In this document: one piece after another, positions 1 to 9,339 of the stretch | Numbering within the stretch: position 1 is the first letter of the stretch | How the letters are laid out: each line of letters opens with the position of its first letter | DNA from: Azospirillum endophyticum | GTDB lineage: Bacteria; Pseudomonadota; Alphaproteobacteria; Azospirillales; Azospirillaceae | Assembly: GCF_016595245.1 (NCBI RefSeq) | Contig: NZ_JAENHM010000073.1 | Location: forward strand, 124,001 to 188,000 | DNA length: 64,000 nt | Direction of reading: 5' to 3' | Translations under genes and position numbers: made by a program | The notes under the pieces: model-generated | Told to the model about the DNA's origin: nothing | The model's database searches: none | The model's input: only the letters and a program-made list of their open reading frames with translations

Positions 1-27
1 ATTATTGGGCGTGACGCGAACTTGCCC

Positions 28-1680
28 TTACCGGTGCGCCCGCCACCATTCCATCAGCCCGGTGGTCGAGCTGTCATGGGCACCCTCGGCCGGGCCGCTC
101 TCCATCTCCGGCAGGATGGTGTTGGCCAGCTGCTTGCCCAACTCCACGCCCCACTGGTCGAAGCTGTTGATGTCCCAGACGATGCCCTGGACGAAGACCT
201 TGTGCTCGTACAGCGCGATCAGGGCGCCCAGCGTCGCCGGGGTCAGGATCTGCATCAGGATGGTGTTGGAAGGGCGATTGCCGGGGAAGACGCGGTGGGG
301 GACCAGCGCCTCCACCTCGGCCGCCGGCTTGCCGGCCTTGGTCATCTCCGCCCGCACTTCGTCGGCGGTCTTGCCGCGCATCAGCGCCTCGGCCTGGGCG
401 AAGACGTTGGACAGCAGGATGCGGTGATGGGCGCCGGCCTCCGCCCCGATCGGGTTGTGGGTGGTCGCCGCCGCGACGAAGTCGCAGGGGATCAGCGAGG
501 TGCCCTGGTGGATCAGCTGGTAGAAGGCATGCTGGCCGTTGGTGCCGGGCTCGCCGAACAACACCGGGCCGGTCTGGTAATCCACCGGCTCGCCGCCGCG
601 GGTCACCGACTTGCCGTTGCTCTCCATGTCCAGCTGCTGGAGATAGGCGGGGAAGCGGTGCAGATACTGGTCGTAGGGCAGCACCGCGTAGGAGGAGGCA
701 TCCCAGAAATTGCGGTACCAGACGCCGAGCAAGGCCAGCAGCACCGGCATGTTGCGCTCGAGCGGGGCGGTGCGGAAATGCTCGTCCATCGCATGGGCGC
801 CGGCCAGCAGCTCGGCGAAACGCTCCGGCCCGATGGCGATCATGATCGGCAGGCCGATGGCCGACCACAGCGAATAGCGGCCGCCGACCCAGTCCCAGAA
901 GCCGAACATGTTGGCGGGGTCGATGCCGAACTTGCGCACCTCCGCCTCGTTGGTGGAGACGGCGACGAAATGCCTGGCGACATGCGCCTCGTCCTGCGCG
1001 GTCTCCAGGAACCAGCGGCGGGCGGAATGGGCGTTGGTCAGTGTCTCCTGCGTCGTGAAGGTCTTGGACGCGATGACGAACAGCGTCGTCTCCGGGTCCA
1101 GCCACTTCAACTGCTCGGCCAGATGGGTGCCGTCGACGTTGGAGACGAAATGGAGGGCGACATGGGCATGGGCGAAGGGCTTCAGCGCCTCGGTCGCCAT
1201 GACCGGGCCGAGGTCGGAGCCGCCGATCCCGATGTTCACCACGTCGGTGATCGGCTGGCCGGTATAGCCGCGCAAATCGCCGTCGCGCACCGACTTGGCG
1301 AAGGCATCCATCCGCCCCAGCACCGCGCGCACGTCCGGCATCACGTCGCGTCCGTCGACCGTGACGGCGCGGTCGGAGCGGTTGCGCAGCGCGGTGTGCA
1401 GGACCGCGCGCTTTTCGGTCAGGTTGATCGGCTCGCCGCCGAACATGCGGGCGCGGGCACCCTCGACATCCTGCTGGCGGGCAAGGTCGAGCAGCAAGCC
1501 GACCGTCTCCTGGGTGATGCGGTTCTTCGAATAGTCGAGGAACAGCCCCGTCGCCTCCATCGAGAAGGCTTTGAACCGGCCGGGATCGGCGGCGAACAGG
1601 TCACGCATGTGCGTGGCGGCCATATCCTGGCGGTGCTGGGCGAGAGCGGCCCAGGCGGAAGAACGGGTCAGCGCGGTCAT
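28..1680 (-). CDS. pgi: Glucose-6-phosphate isomerase
   Basis: This 550-residue cytoplasmic enzyme interconverts glucose 6-phosphate and fructose 6-phosphate. The length is that of the long bacterial/eukaryotic PGI type. Visible family signatures are NIGIGGSDLGPVMATEAL near residue 150, the first PGI signature DWVGGRYSLWSAIG near 265, the active-site stretch GEPGTNGQHAFYQLIHQGT near 380, and the second signature SFDQWGVELGK near 505. The ATG start is preceded by AAGGAG about 11 bases upstream. The gene stands alone, pointing left, with about 200 bp upstream shared with the small gene on the other strand. Nothing odd is seen in the frame. Confidence 0.97.
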   Translation of the reverse strand: MTALTRSSAWAALAQHRQDMAATHMRDLFAADPGRFKAFSMEATGLFLDYSKNRITQETVGLLLDLARQQDVEGARARMFGGEPINLTEKRAVLHTALRNRSDRAVTVDGRDVMPDVRAVLGRMDAFAKSVRDGDLRGYTGQPITDVVNIGIGGSDLGPVMATEALKPFAHAHVALHFVSNVDGTHLAEQLKWLDPETTLFVIASKTFTTQETLTNAHSARRWFLETAQDEAHVARHFVAVSTNEAEVRKFGIDPANMFGFWDWVGGRYSLWSAIGLPIMIAIGPERFAELLAGAHAMDEHFRTAPLERNMPVLLALLGVWYRNFWDASSYAVLPYDQYLHRFPAYLQQLDMESNGKSVTRGGEPVDYQTGPVLFGEPGTNGQHAFYQLIHQGTSLIPCDFVAAATTHNPIGAEAGAHHRILLSNVFAQAEALMRGKTADEVRAEMTKAGKPAAEVEALVPHRVFPGNRPSNTILMQILTPATLGALIALYEHKVFVQGIVWDINSFDQWGVELGKQLANTILPEMESGPAEGAHDSSTTGLMEWWRAHR

Positions 1681-1884
1681 GATGCTTTGGACTCCTTGAC
1701 GTCAGCGGTCCTTTGACGCGGCCCATCTGCGGGGCGTGGGGAGCCTAACACCGACCGCCGGTCACGGCCACGGGCCAAAACGCGGCGGTCGGCGCTGCTT
1801 ATCGGCCTATGCGGGGCGGCCAGGGGTGCAACCGGATGACGGCTCGATTGTTGTGGGTAAGAGATTTCTCATCGGGAGGACGCC

Positions 1885-2052
1885 ATGTCGGACAAGCCCA
1901 TCGCACCACCGCTGGAAGAGCGGGAGGAGCAGCGCGACCGCGACGATGCCGCGCGGCCGGATCAGGTCGGGATCATTCCCGGCAAGGTGCCGGGGAACCC
2001 GGTCGATCCCAGCGATCCGCGTTTCCCGGGGAGCCAGCCGGATTTGGCGTGA
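1885..2052 (+). CDS. Small hypothetical protein, 55 aa
   Basis: This short frame begins MSDKPIAPPLEEREEQRDRD and ends in a proline- and aspartate-rich tail (NPVDPSDPRFPGSQPDLA). The ATG has a strong ribosome binding site, GGGAGGA, at 1874-1880 with ideal spacing. That site and the non-random charged and proline-rich composition argue that it is a real gene. No signal peptide, membrane segment or recognised domain is visible, and it is probably a disordered cytoplasmic protein. It converges on the hybrid kinase gene, with 41 bp between the stops. Function is unknown. Confidence 0.65.
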   Translation: MSDKPIAPPLEEREEQRDRDDAARPDQVGIIPGKVPGNPVDPSDPRFPGSQPDLA

Positions 2053-2093
2053 TGCCATAGGCCAAGCCCGGCGATGCGCAGGCGGTCCGGCCG

Positions 2094-4547
2094 TCAGGGC
2101 TCGGCAGGATCGCTATGCCGGCGATCGGCGGCCTGCTCCAGGAACTCGCGCAGGATGGCCTGCAGATCGCTCAAGGCTGCCTGGATCCGATCCGGTCGCT
2201 CCGACCTGCAGGCCAGACACAAGGTCCGGGCCGCCGCGACGATTCCCGTATAGCCGAACATTCCCGCCGCCCCGATCATCTGGTGGGAGGCCTCGTACAA
2301 CTCCGGCGGTGTCCTGTCGCCCCGTGCCAGGTCGTCCAGGGTGATCTCCACCCTGCCGATGAACATCCGTATCATCGCGGCGGCCTGAGGCTTGCCGACC
2401 GCCGCGGCGATGCTGCCCGGCCGGGGCCGCGTCGCGGCCTCAATCGCGGCTTCATCCGTTTCGGGGAAGCCGGCCTGACCGGTCTCTGCCATGTCGGGAC
2501 GTTCCGGGCGTCGCAGGTGACCGGCGACGGCCTGCAGCAGATCATCGATCTTGAAAGGCTTGGCGACATGCCCGTCCATCCCGGCAGCCAGACAATTCGT
2601 CACGTCGTCATGAAAGGCATCGGCGGTCAGGGCCAGGATGGGAATACGGCCATGCTCGCCCGTCTTCGACCGTATGGCGCGGGTGGCGTCCGGGCCGTCC
2701 ATCCCCGGCAGGTGAACGTCCATCAGCACGAGGTCGAACGCGTCCTGCTCGACCGCGGTCACCGCCTCCTCCCCGCTTCCGGCGACGCTCACGCCGTATC
2801 CGGCTTGCTCCAGCACCGTCCGGGTCAGCGTCTGGGTGATCGGGTTGTCTTCCACCACCAGGATGCGGGAGCCCGCCCGCGGACGTTCTTCCACGTTCCG
2901 TGCCCCGTCGGAGTCGTCGGGCGAGGACTGCGTCACCGGCAGCAGGACCGCGAAGTGGAAGTTGCTACCCCGTCCTTCCCTGCTGTCGAAGCCGATGGAA
3001 CCGCCCATCATCTCGACCAGCGCCTTGCAGACCGCCAACCCCAGCCCGGTGCCGCCGTAGGTTCGCGTCGTCGAGTTGTCGGCTTGGCTGAAGCGCTTGA
3101 ACAGCCGGTGGTAGCGATCCACCGGGATGCCGATTCCGGTGTCGCGGACGCCGATCCGCAATTCGGCCCGATTCAGCCCGTCCGGCTTCAGTGAAACAGA
3201 GAGGCTCACCTCACCGTGTTCGGTGAACTTGACGGCATTGTTGAGCAGGTTGCCGATCACCTGCTGCAGTCGTGTCGGATCGCCCTTGACCTGACCGACA
3301 CCGTCCAGTGCGAAATCGCAGTGCAAGCGAATGCCCTTGGTTGCCGCCATCGGCTTCACCAGGGCGATGCAGCGGTCGACGAGGTGCCGGACGTCGAACT
3401 CCACGGATTCCAGCGTCACGTAGCCGCCTTCTATCTTGGAGTAGTCCAGGATGTCGTTGATGACGTTGAGAAGAATGCGCCCGCTGCTGACCTGGAGCTT
3501 GAGCCACTCCTTCTGTACCGGGGCCAGGGGCGATTTCGCCAACAGTTCGGAAAAACCCAGGATGCCGGTGAGCGGAGTGCGCAGTTCATGGCTGATCACC
3601 GCCATGAAGGCTGACTTCTCGTCGCTTTCCAGATTGGCACGGGCCAGACCGCTCGTCAGGGTTTCCGTTCGCGCTTCCAGCCTGCGGACCTTCCACCAGA
3701 CGAGCAGAGACGCCGCGGCCACCATGGCGAGAAGGATCAACCCGCCATTGGCGAGGAATCGCAGCCAAACCGGCCGGTAGGTCTGCTCCGCCACGGAGAC
3801 GGGAATGGCCATGGCCAGATACCATCCCGTCTCTCCCAACGCCGTGGTCACGACATAGGATGGGCGCCCATCCTTGGTGATGGATCTCTGAACGCCGGTC
3901 CGCCCGGTCCGGATCGCTTCGGCGAGATCGGGAGTGGCAGGGGTGCCGACGAAGACCTCGCCCTGTTTGCTGCGCGCCGCAATCGCAAGAGAGCGATCGA
4001 GCAGAGCCGCGATCCATCCCTTGGCGCTGATGGTGGATCGCAACAGATCGTTGAACAGTCTTGGGTCGACGACCCCGGTCAGGACATAGGCGACCCTGCC
4101 GTCCCGCAGGATCGGGATTTCCAGTGGAATGTTTCCAGCGGTGAGGTCGCCGATTTCCGGCATGGCGGACGACCACACGGATGGCGGCTCGTCCTTGGCG
4201 CCATGTCCAGCCACCGGCCCGGACAGCGCTCCGCCGAGGTCGAAGATCGTCCGCTCGCGGTCACGCAGCGTGATGGCGAGGGTGGAGGGATGAAGCTGCC
4301 GGGCCAATTCCGCCCGGGCCTCGAGTGCGCCCGTTTCGTCGGATGCGGTCGCTGGCACCATGGCCAAGCCGCTGAAGAAGGATATCTCGCGTTGGATCAC
4401 CTGCTGGACGGAGTTGGCGGTGTGCTCAAGCTCGTCCTCCAGGTTGGTTCTGATGATCTCCTGCTGCAGCCGGTCGACCGTGATCAACAACAACAGGGCA
4501 TAGGCGGCCAGCGGCAACAGAGCCGCCGCTATCCAATGCGGACGCAT
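2094..4547 (-). CDS. Hybrid sensor histidine kinase (sensor-HisKA-HATPase-REC-HPt)
   Basis: The 817-residue membrane protein carries a whole phosphorelay in one chain. A membrane helix spans about residues 6-25, followed by a periplasmic Cache-like sensor of about 230 residues, and a second membrane helix at about 267-286. The dimerisation box AVISHELRTPLTG has the phospho-accepting His near 320. The ATPase domain shows NLLNNAVKF, DTGIGIP and GGTGLGLAVC. A receiver domain has acceptor Asp in LVLMDVHLPGMDG, and a C-terminal HPt domain has His in EASHQMIGAAG. GGAG lies 8 bases before the ATG. No response regulator gene is adjacent, so the output partner and ligand are unknown. Confidence 0.92.
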   Translation of the reverse strand: MRPHWIAAALLPLAAYALLLLITVDRLQQEIIRTNLEDELEHTANSVQQVIQREISFFSGLAMVPATASDETGALEARAELARQLHPSTLAITLRDRERTIFDLGGALSGPVAGHGAKDEPPSVWSSAMPEIGDLTAGNIPLEIPILRDGRVAYVLTGVVDPRLFNDLLRSTISAKGWIAALLDRSLAIAARSKQGEVFVGTPATPDLAEAIRTGRTGVQRSITKDGRPSYVVTTALGETGWYLAMAIPVSVAEQTYRPVWLRFLANGGLILLAMVAAASLLVWWKVRRLEARTETLTSGLARANLESDEKSAFMAVISHELRTPLTGILGFSELLAKSPLAPVQKEWLKLQVSSGRILLNVINDILDYSKIEGGYVTLESVEFDVRHLVDRCIALVKPMAATKGIRLHCDFALDGVGQVKGDPTRLQQVIGNLLNNAVKFTEHGEVSLSVSLKPDGLNRAELRIGVRDTGIGIPVDRYHRLFKRFSQADNSTTRTYGGTGLGLAVCKALVEMMGGSIGFDSREGRGSNFHFAVLLPVTQSSPDDSDGARNVEERPRAGSRILVVEDNPITQTLTRTVLEQAGYGVSVAGSGEEAVTAVEQDAFDLVLMDVHLPGMDGPDATRAIRSKTGEHGRIPILALTADAFHDDVTNCLAAGMDGHVAKPFKIDDLLQAVAGHLRRPERPDMAETGQAGFPETDEAAIEAATRPRPGSIAAAVGKPQAAAMIRMFIGRVEITLDDLARGDRTPPELYEASHQMIGAAGMFGYTGIVAAARTLCLACRSERPDRIQAALSDLQAILREFLEQAADRRHSDPAEP

Positions 4548-5092
4548 GTCGTCGGCTCCGCCAATGAGGTGCGAGGTGACTTTCCAATTTCCAGCAGGTC
4601 AATTCATCCACCAACTTGGGATGCGGAGTCTATGTCTTTCTTTCGACAACCTTCTCAAAAATGAACCTTCGAAAGGATATGGGGGATGGATGCAGTATAA
4701 ATACTTACGACTCCTTATAAGATTAAGCGCATCTAATATAAAAATACCACGTTGAGTGGTTGCCGCATATCCCAGCGGATCTCGACGCCAGACAAGATGA
4801 AGAACCATGGAAAATTGGGGATTGCCGGGGGCGGACATCGGCAGGGATGGCCGTTCGGTGGACGTTTCCCGATTCGCCTCGGCCGGTCGGATGCGGCCCG
4901 GCCGGATTACCGCTTCGTTCGCTCCATCCCGCGCAAATTCCCGCTACGAGCTTTGCCGATGATGGCCGGGATCAAGGTCCGTCAGGGGGCAATGGCCGCC
5001 TGACAGGCTTCGAAAGCGGCGCATCGCCACCTGTCCTCTTCCGCGGTCAGGCGGTGAGGACAGGTGGCGGCGTTCAAAGCCGGGAACTTCCC
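4548..5092. other. Intergenic gap with an AT-rich patch
   Basis: This 545-bp stretch lies upstream of the hybrid kinase and downstream of the M16 peptidase pair. Positions about 4640-4755 are strikingly AT-rich for this chromosome, with runs such as TATAAATACTTA and ATCTAATATAAAAATACC. It probably holds the kinase promoter, but no convincing -35/-10 pair can be assigned. Short frames here lack ribosome binding sites and family features. The left-pointing end contains the hairpin listed separately at 5025-5069. Confidence 0.5.
5025..5069 (-). terminator. Hairpin after the M16 peptidase operon
   Basis: Perfect 14-bp inverted repeat: CGCCACCTGTCCTC at 5025-5038 and GAGGACAGGTGGCG at 5056-5069, with a 17-base loop. 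It begins 24 bp past the stop of the leftward M16 gene. No T-run follows, so it is either a factor-dependent terminator or an RNA 3'-end stabilising hairpin. Confidence 0.5.
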
Positions 5093-6448
5093 TCAACTTC
5101 CCCCGTCGATCGTCCGCGTCGGCGACACGCCCTCCGGCCTGCCGACCAATACGGTCAGCAGCTTGGCCGGGTCGAGCAGCCGCTGGGCGACGCGCTTGAC
5201 GTCGGCCTGCGATACCGCGTTGATGTAGCGGTCGCGCTGGTTGAGGTAATCGATACCCAGCTTGTCGCGCTTCACCTGCAGCAGGATGCGGGCGATGGCC
5301 TGGGTCGAGCCCAACTGCAGCGGGAAGGAGCCGGTCAGGTAGGTCTTGGCGTCGGCCATCTCCTGGTCGGTCAGGCCGTCCTTCGCCATCCGCGCCCATT
5401 CCTGGCGCATGATGTCCAGGGCCTGTCCGGCCTTGGCGTTGACGGTCGACCCGCCGGCCATCACCAGCGCCGTATGGTCCATCGGGATCAGGTAGCTGTA
5501 GACGCCGTAGCTGAGTCCGCGCTTCTCCCGCACCTCTTCCATCAGGCGGGAGCCGAAGCCGCCGCCGCCCAGCACGTAGTTCATCACCGTGGCAGCGTAC
5601 CAGTCGGGATCGTCGCGTTTCACCCCCGGTTGGCCCATCAGCATGACGGTCTGTGCGGTCGGCCGCGGCAGCAGGATGGTCTGCCCCAGCCCGGACATCG
5701 TCACGTCGGAGATCGGCTTGGCGTCGGCCTTGATCGGCAGGCCGCCGAACACTTTGTCCAGCGCCTTGCCGAGGTCCTCGGGAGAGATGTCGCCGGCGGC
5801 GGTCACCACCAGCCGGTCGCGGCCGAACTGGCCCTTGACGAAGGTCCGCAGGTCGTCCGGCGTGATGGTGGGCAGGCTGTCCAGGCTGCCGCGGTTCTCG
5901 CCGCCATAGGGATGGTCGGGGAAGGCGGTGGCGTAGAACTGGCGCCGCGCGACGTAGTTGGGGTCGGCGAGGTCGCGTTTCAGGCTGGCCATGACCGAGG
6001 CCCGCATGCGGTCCAGTGCTTCCGGCGCGAAATGCGGCTCGGTCAGCGCCAGCCGGGTCAGTTCCAGCGCCTCCTCGCGGTTCTCGGCGAGGGTGCGCAT
6101 CGATCCGCCGAAGCCGTCGCGGCCGGACTCGAAGCCGAGAGCGATCGCCTTGTCCTGCAGCCGCGCCTGGAAGGCCTGCGAGTCGTACGGACCGGCACCC
6201 TCGTCCAGCATGGTGGAGGCGATGTTCGCCAGCCCCTCCTTGCCCTGGGGGTCGGTGCCGCCGGCCCCGTCGAAGACCCATTCCAGCGCCAGCACCGGCA
6301 CCTTGTGGTCCTCGACAAGCCACGCCTCGATCCCGCCGGGACTGACCACGCGCTTGATGTCCATGGCGTGGGCGGGCAGGGCGATGGCGACGATCGCGAG
6401 AAAGACGGCCGCGACGCCCGACCGCATGGAGATGTGACGCACGCTCAT
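5093..6448 (-). CDS. M16 family peptidase subunit lacking the zinc site
   Basis: This 451-residue protein begins MSVRHISMRSGVAAVFLAI, a signal peptide probably ending at ALPAHA, so the product is exported. It has the M16 fold, but the position of the catalytic HxxEH reads LANIASTMLDEGAG, so the zinc ligands are missing. The C-terminal half keeps the arginine/tyrosine substrate-binding element, EVREKRGLSYGVYSY. In known paired M16 proteins one subunit carries zinc and the other carries this R/Y pair. The start at 6448 was chosen because the frame further upstream only overlaps the preceding gene, and it lies 2 bp after that gene's stop. It probably works as a heterodimer with its neighbour. 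Confidence 0.9.
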   Translation of the reverse strand: MSVRHISMRSGVAAVFLAIVAIALPAHAMDIKRVVSPGGIEAWLVEDHKVPVLALEWVFDGAGGTDPQGKEGLANIASTMLDEGAGPYDSQAFQARLQDKAIALGFESGRDGFGGSMRTLAENREEALELTRLALTEPHFAPEALDRMRASVMASLKRDLADPNYVARRQFYATAFPDHPYGGENRGSLDSLPTITPDDLRTFVKGQFGRDRLVVTAAGDISPEDLGKALDKVFGGLPIKADAKPISDVTMSGLGQTILLPRPTAQTVMLMGQPGVKRDDPDWYAATVMNYVLGGGGFGSRLMEEVREKRGLSYGVYSYLIPMDHTALVMAGGSTVNAKAGQALDIMRQEWARMAKDGLTDQEMADAKTYLTGSFPLQLGSTQAIARILLQVKRDKLGIDYLNQRDRYINAVSQADVKRVAQRLLDPAKLLTVLVGRPEGVSPTRTIDGGS

Positions 6449-6450
6449 CC

Positions 6451-7848
6451 TCAACTGTCCTTTCCGGTCGGGGGCAGCAGCAGGCCGGTGACGTGGTTGG
6501 TCTGGCTCAGCACGGCTCTGGCGGCGGCGTTGACCTGATCGGCGGTGACGGCGTCGATGCGCACCGGCCAGTTTTCCACGTCGTCGATGCTCTGGCCGGT
6601 GGCGAGAGCAGCGCCCAGCGTCTGGGCCGGCCCGGTCAGGCTGTCGCGGGCATAGGCCGCCGAGGCCAGCATCCGCTTGCGGGCGGTGGCGACCTCCTCC
6701 TCCGTCACGCCGGATTTCAGCAGCTTGTCGACCTCCGCCCACAGCGCCGGTTCGAGCTTGTCCATCGGCACGCCGGCGGCCGGGCTGGCGCCGACGCTGA
6801 GCGTCGCCATGTCCCAGGCCGTCGGTCCGTAACCGAGCCAGGCCGAGGTGGCCAGTTTCTGGTCGACCACCAGGCTGCGGTAGAGGCGCGAGGTGGTGCC
6901 GCCGCTCATGATCTCGGCCAGCACCTGCAGCGCATAGGCTTGGCCGTCCTGGTCCTGCCGGTAGGAGGGGGCGGTCCAAATGCGGCGGACCGACGGCTGG
7001 CGCACCTCCTCGTCACGCAGGACAACCTGACGGGAGGAGGTCAGCGGCGGTTCGGTCACCCGCTTGCGCTCCGGCACCGGGCGGGCGGCGATGGCGCCGT
7101 AATAGCGCTCGGCCAGCGGCTTCAGCTCCGCCGCGGTCACGTCGCCGGACACCACCAGGATGGCGTTGTTGGGCGTGTACCAGGTCTTGTAGAAATGCTC
7201 CGCCATCTCCCGCGTCAGCGCCGACATCTCCTGCGGCCAGCCGATCACCGGGGTGCCGTAGGGGTGATGGACGAACAGGGTGGCGTTGATCTGCTCGCCG
7301 ATGCGGTCGGCCGGCTCGTTCTCGATGCGCTGGCGCCGTTCCTCGATGATGACGTCGCGCTCGGGATAGACCACCGCGTCGGTCAGCTTCAGGTTGGCCA
7401 TGCGGTCGGCCTCCATCCGCATCACCATCTCCAGCCGGTCGCGGGCGACGTTCTGGTAATAGGCGGTGTAGTCGTAGCTGGTGAAGGCGTTGTCGCGCCC
7501 ACCGTTCTTGGCGATGATCCGGCTGAATTCGCCGGGCTGGATCGCGTCCGTCCCCTTGAACATCAGGTGTTCCAGGAAATGGGCGATGCCGGACTGGCCG
7601 CGCTCCTCGTCGGCGGCGCCCACCTTGTACCAGACCATATGGGTCACGACCGGCACGCGGTGGTTGGGGATGACCACCACCTGCATGCCGTTGGACAGGG
7701 TGAAGCTCTCGGGGAAGAACACTCCCTTTTCCGCCGCCTGGGCGGGCGGGGCGCCAAGAAGCGCTGGTGCCAGGGGGGCCGCGACGGTCATCGTCAGGGC
7801 GAGGAGACCGGCCGCGGCGAAACGGCGGGCTGGAAAACAGGCGGGCAT
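6451..7848 (-). CDS. M16 family zinc metallopeptidase, catalytic subunit
   Basis: The 465-residue periplasmic peptidase has an N-terminal signal sequence (MPACFPARRFAAAGLLALTM to about AQA). The inverted zinc motif HFLEH is at residues 90-94, followed by the expected downstream glutamate in YPERDVIIEERRQ. It resembles the pitrilysin/processing-peptidase family that degrades peptides. The next gene supplies the non-catalytic partner 2 bp downstream, so the two are surely co-transcribed. The division of labour (zinc in this protein, R/Y pair in the other) is read from the sequence; peptide substrate is unknown. Confidence 0.93.
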   Translation of the reverse strand: MPACFPARRFAAAGLLALTMTVAAPLAPALLGAPPAQAAEKGVFFPESFTLSNGMQVVVIPNHRVPVVTHMVWYKVGAADEERGQSGIAHFLEHLMFKGTDAIQPGEFSRIIAKNGGRDNAFTSYDYTAYYQNVARDRLEMVMRMEADRMANLKLTDAVVYPERDVIIEERRQRIENEPADRIGEQINATLFVHHPYGTPVIGWPQEMSALTREMAEHFYKTWYTPNNAILVVSGDVTAAELKPLAERYYGAIAARPVPERKRVTEPPLTSSRQVVLRDEEVRQPSVRRIWTAPSYRQDQDGQAYALQVLAEIMSGGTTSRLYRSLVVDQKLATSAWLGYGPTAWDMATLSVGASPAAGVPMDKLEPALWAEVDKLLKSGVTEEEVATARKRMLASAAYARDSLTGPAQTLGAALATGQSIDDVENWPVRIDAVTADQVNAAARAVLSQTNHVTGLLLPPTGKDS

Positions 7849-7990
7849 GAAGGCTCCCGGATCAGGAGGTCCGAATCGAAAGGGCGCCCCTCGATGAAGG
7901 ACGCCCCCGGAAACTGGTGTGATGACGTGGCTTGAACAAGGCTGAAAGGCGGCTGAAAAGCGGCCGGACGGCGGTTCGGACCGCCGGGGC

Positions 7991-8581
7991 TTAGAACAAC
8001 CCTTCCAGCGGCGCCTTGCGCTTGCGTTCGATCGTCGGGGTGGCGGCGCCGTCCAGCGCCTTGCCCTGGGCCTGGGCCTCGCGCAGGCGCTGCTGCTCCT
8101 TGCCGGGGTCGACGACGGAGACGGGCGGCTGCTGCGTCTGCCAGAACAGCAGCGAGTCGATCCAGCTCTTGTCGGCGACGATCAGCTGGGTGGTTTCCTG
8201 ATCGACCTTGGCGCGGATGTTCGGGTCGATGCCGTCGCGGGACGAGGCCTGGGCGATCAGCGACTTCTCGCCGGCGGTCGAGCCGGCCGCTGCCTTCGCG
8301 CCGCGCGCGGAACCGCCGAACACGGCGCCGGCGGCCATCTGGGTCGGCGTGCTGTCCTGCGGACGGGCGGCGCCCGGACGCGGCTTCGGCAGATCCTGCA
8401 TGCTCGGCGGCAGGGTCAGCGGAGCGCGGGAAACGACGGAGAATTCGTCGGGGCTCTGGCGGTCGAGACCGATCGACCGGCGCACGTCCGAGCAGCCGGC
8501 GAGCGTCAACGCCGCAAGCGCCAGCCCGATGAGCGGAAGCCGATTTCGGGTGAGGGAGAGGGCGGAGGAGAAGCTGGTCAC
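7991..8581 (-). CDS. DUF3035 family (BamF-like) lipoprotein
   Basis: The 196-residue protein has a lipoprotein signal, with lipobox LTLAGC placing the lipidated Cys near residue 30. After it comes the family segment SPDEFSVVSRAPLTLPP, which marks the DUF3035 group of alphaproteobacterial lipoproteins. Members have been annotated as a beta-barrel assembly (BAM) complex component called BamF; I rely on memory for that link. The rest is low-complexity and charged, ending RKRKAPLEGLF. It sits between lspA, the enzyme that would process it, and the exported M16 peptidases, pointing to an envelope role. Confidence 0.8.
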   Translation of the reverse strand: MTSFSSALSLTRNRLPLIGLALAALTLAGCSDVRRSIGLDRQSPDEFSVVSRAPLTLPPSMQDLPKPRPGAARPQDSTPTQMAAGAVFGGSARGAKAAAGSTAGEKSLIAQASSRDGIDPNIRAKVDQETTQLIVADKSWIDSLLFWQTQQPPVSVVDPGKEQQRLREAQAQGKALDGAATPTIERKRKAPLEGLF

Positions 8582-8687
8582 GTTCGGAAGATCCCGTCGT
8601 CTGTCACGTCTTAGCGACCCGGCACGAAGGTCGAGGCCGCATGGCCGGCGCTCGCCGGTGGTTATAGCGCCACCGGCGACGGAACTC

Positions 8688-9191
8688 TTACGACTTTTCG
8701 CGGCCGGCGAACAGTCCGTCGATCAACAGCAGGATCACGCCGACGCTGATTCCGCTGTCCGCCACGTTGAAGGCCCAGAAATGCCAGCCGGAGACATGGA
8801 AATCGAGGAAGTCGACCACAGCGCCGTGCAGCAGCCGGTCGACGACGTTGCCGACCGCCCCGCCGATGATGAAGCCCAGCGCCAAGGCGATCAGGCGCCG
8901 CTCCGCCTGCCGCAGCCAGAAGACCAGGCAGACGGCGATCACCGCGGCGATGGCGCTCAGGATATAGGGCATGAGCGCTCCGCCGCTGGCGAAGGTGCCG
9001 AAGCTGACGCCGTAGTTCCAGACCAGCACGAGGTTGAAGAAGGGCGTCACCTCGATGACATGCGGCACCGGCTGCATGACATGGTCGAGGATCAGCCATT
9101 TGGTGAGCTGGTCGAGGACCACCACCACCACGGCGACGATCATCCCGAACAGCCAATAGGAGCGGGACTGGTTGGCGACGAAGGCGTTCAT
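8688..9191 (-). CDS. lspA: Lipoprotein signal peptidase (signal peptidase II)
   Basis: This inner-membrane aspartyl protease cleaves the signal peptide of prolipoproteins after lipid attachment. Four hydrophobic helices are visible. Family signatures are DQLTKW near the N-terminus and the two catalytic aspartate motifs GNVVDRLLHGAVVDFL and FNVADSGIS. The product is about 167 residues, normal for the family. The start at 9191 (MNAFVANQ) puts GGAGG 12 bases upstream. The alternative ATG at 9203 abuts the GGAGG directly, so it is less likely. The gene lies downstream of ileS, a common arrangement, although here a palindromic repeat separates them. Confidence 0.95.
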   Translation of the reverse strand: MNAFVANQSRSYWLFGMIVAVVVVVLDQLTKWLILDHVMQPVPHVIEVTPFFNLVLVWNYGVSFGTFASGGALMPYILSAIAAVIAVCLVFWLRQAERRLIALALGFIIGGAVGNVVDRLLHGAVVDFLDFHVSGWHFWAFNVADSGISVGVILLLIDGLFAGREKS

Positions 9192-9206
9192 GTGGCCACA
9201 CATCCT

Positions 9207-9312
9207 CCCTCTCCCCCCCGGGGAGAGGGTCGGGGTGAGGGGGAGGCGCGGCGAGAGGCGTCCGGCAGGCGGATCCCCCTCACCCTAACCCTCTCCCCGG
9301 GGGGGAGAGGGG
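9207..9312. repeat. GC-rich palindromic intergenic repeat, copy 1
   Basis: Two hairpins in inverted order: CCCTCTCCCC/GGGGAGAGGG at 9207-9229 and again at 9289-9311, flanking a unique core. The pair also forms a larger inverted repeat with ACCCTAACCC-type sequence. Similar units occur near 39.2, 47.6 and 53.9 kb, always between or at the end of genes. Here it fills the gap between ileS and lspA. Confidence 0.8.
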
Positions 9313-9339
9313 ATAGGACCGCGGTTGTGGTGGCTGGCT

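Noticed and set aside
22..1716. A long open frame opposite pgi (564 codons)
   Set aside because: It mirrors the pgi gene on the other strand, has no family sequence and no ribosome site. Such mirror frames are common in high-GC DNA.
4599..4838. A 79-codon frame in the AT-rich gap
   Set aside because: No ribosome site, no domain, and composition consistent with non-coding sequence.
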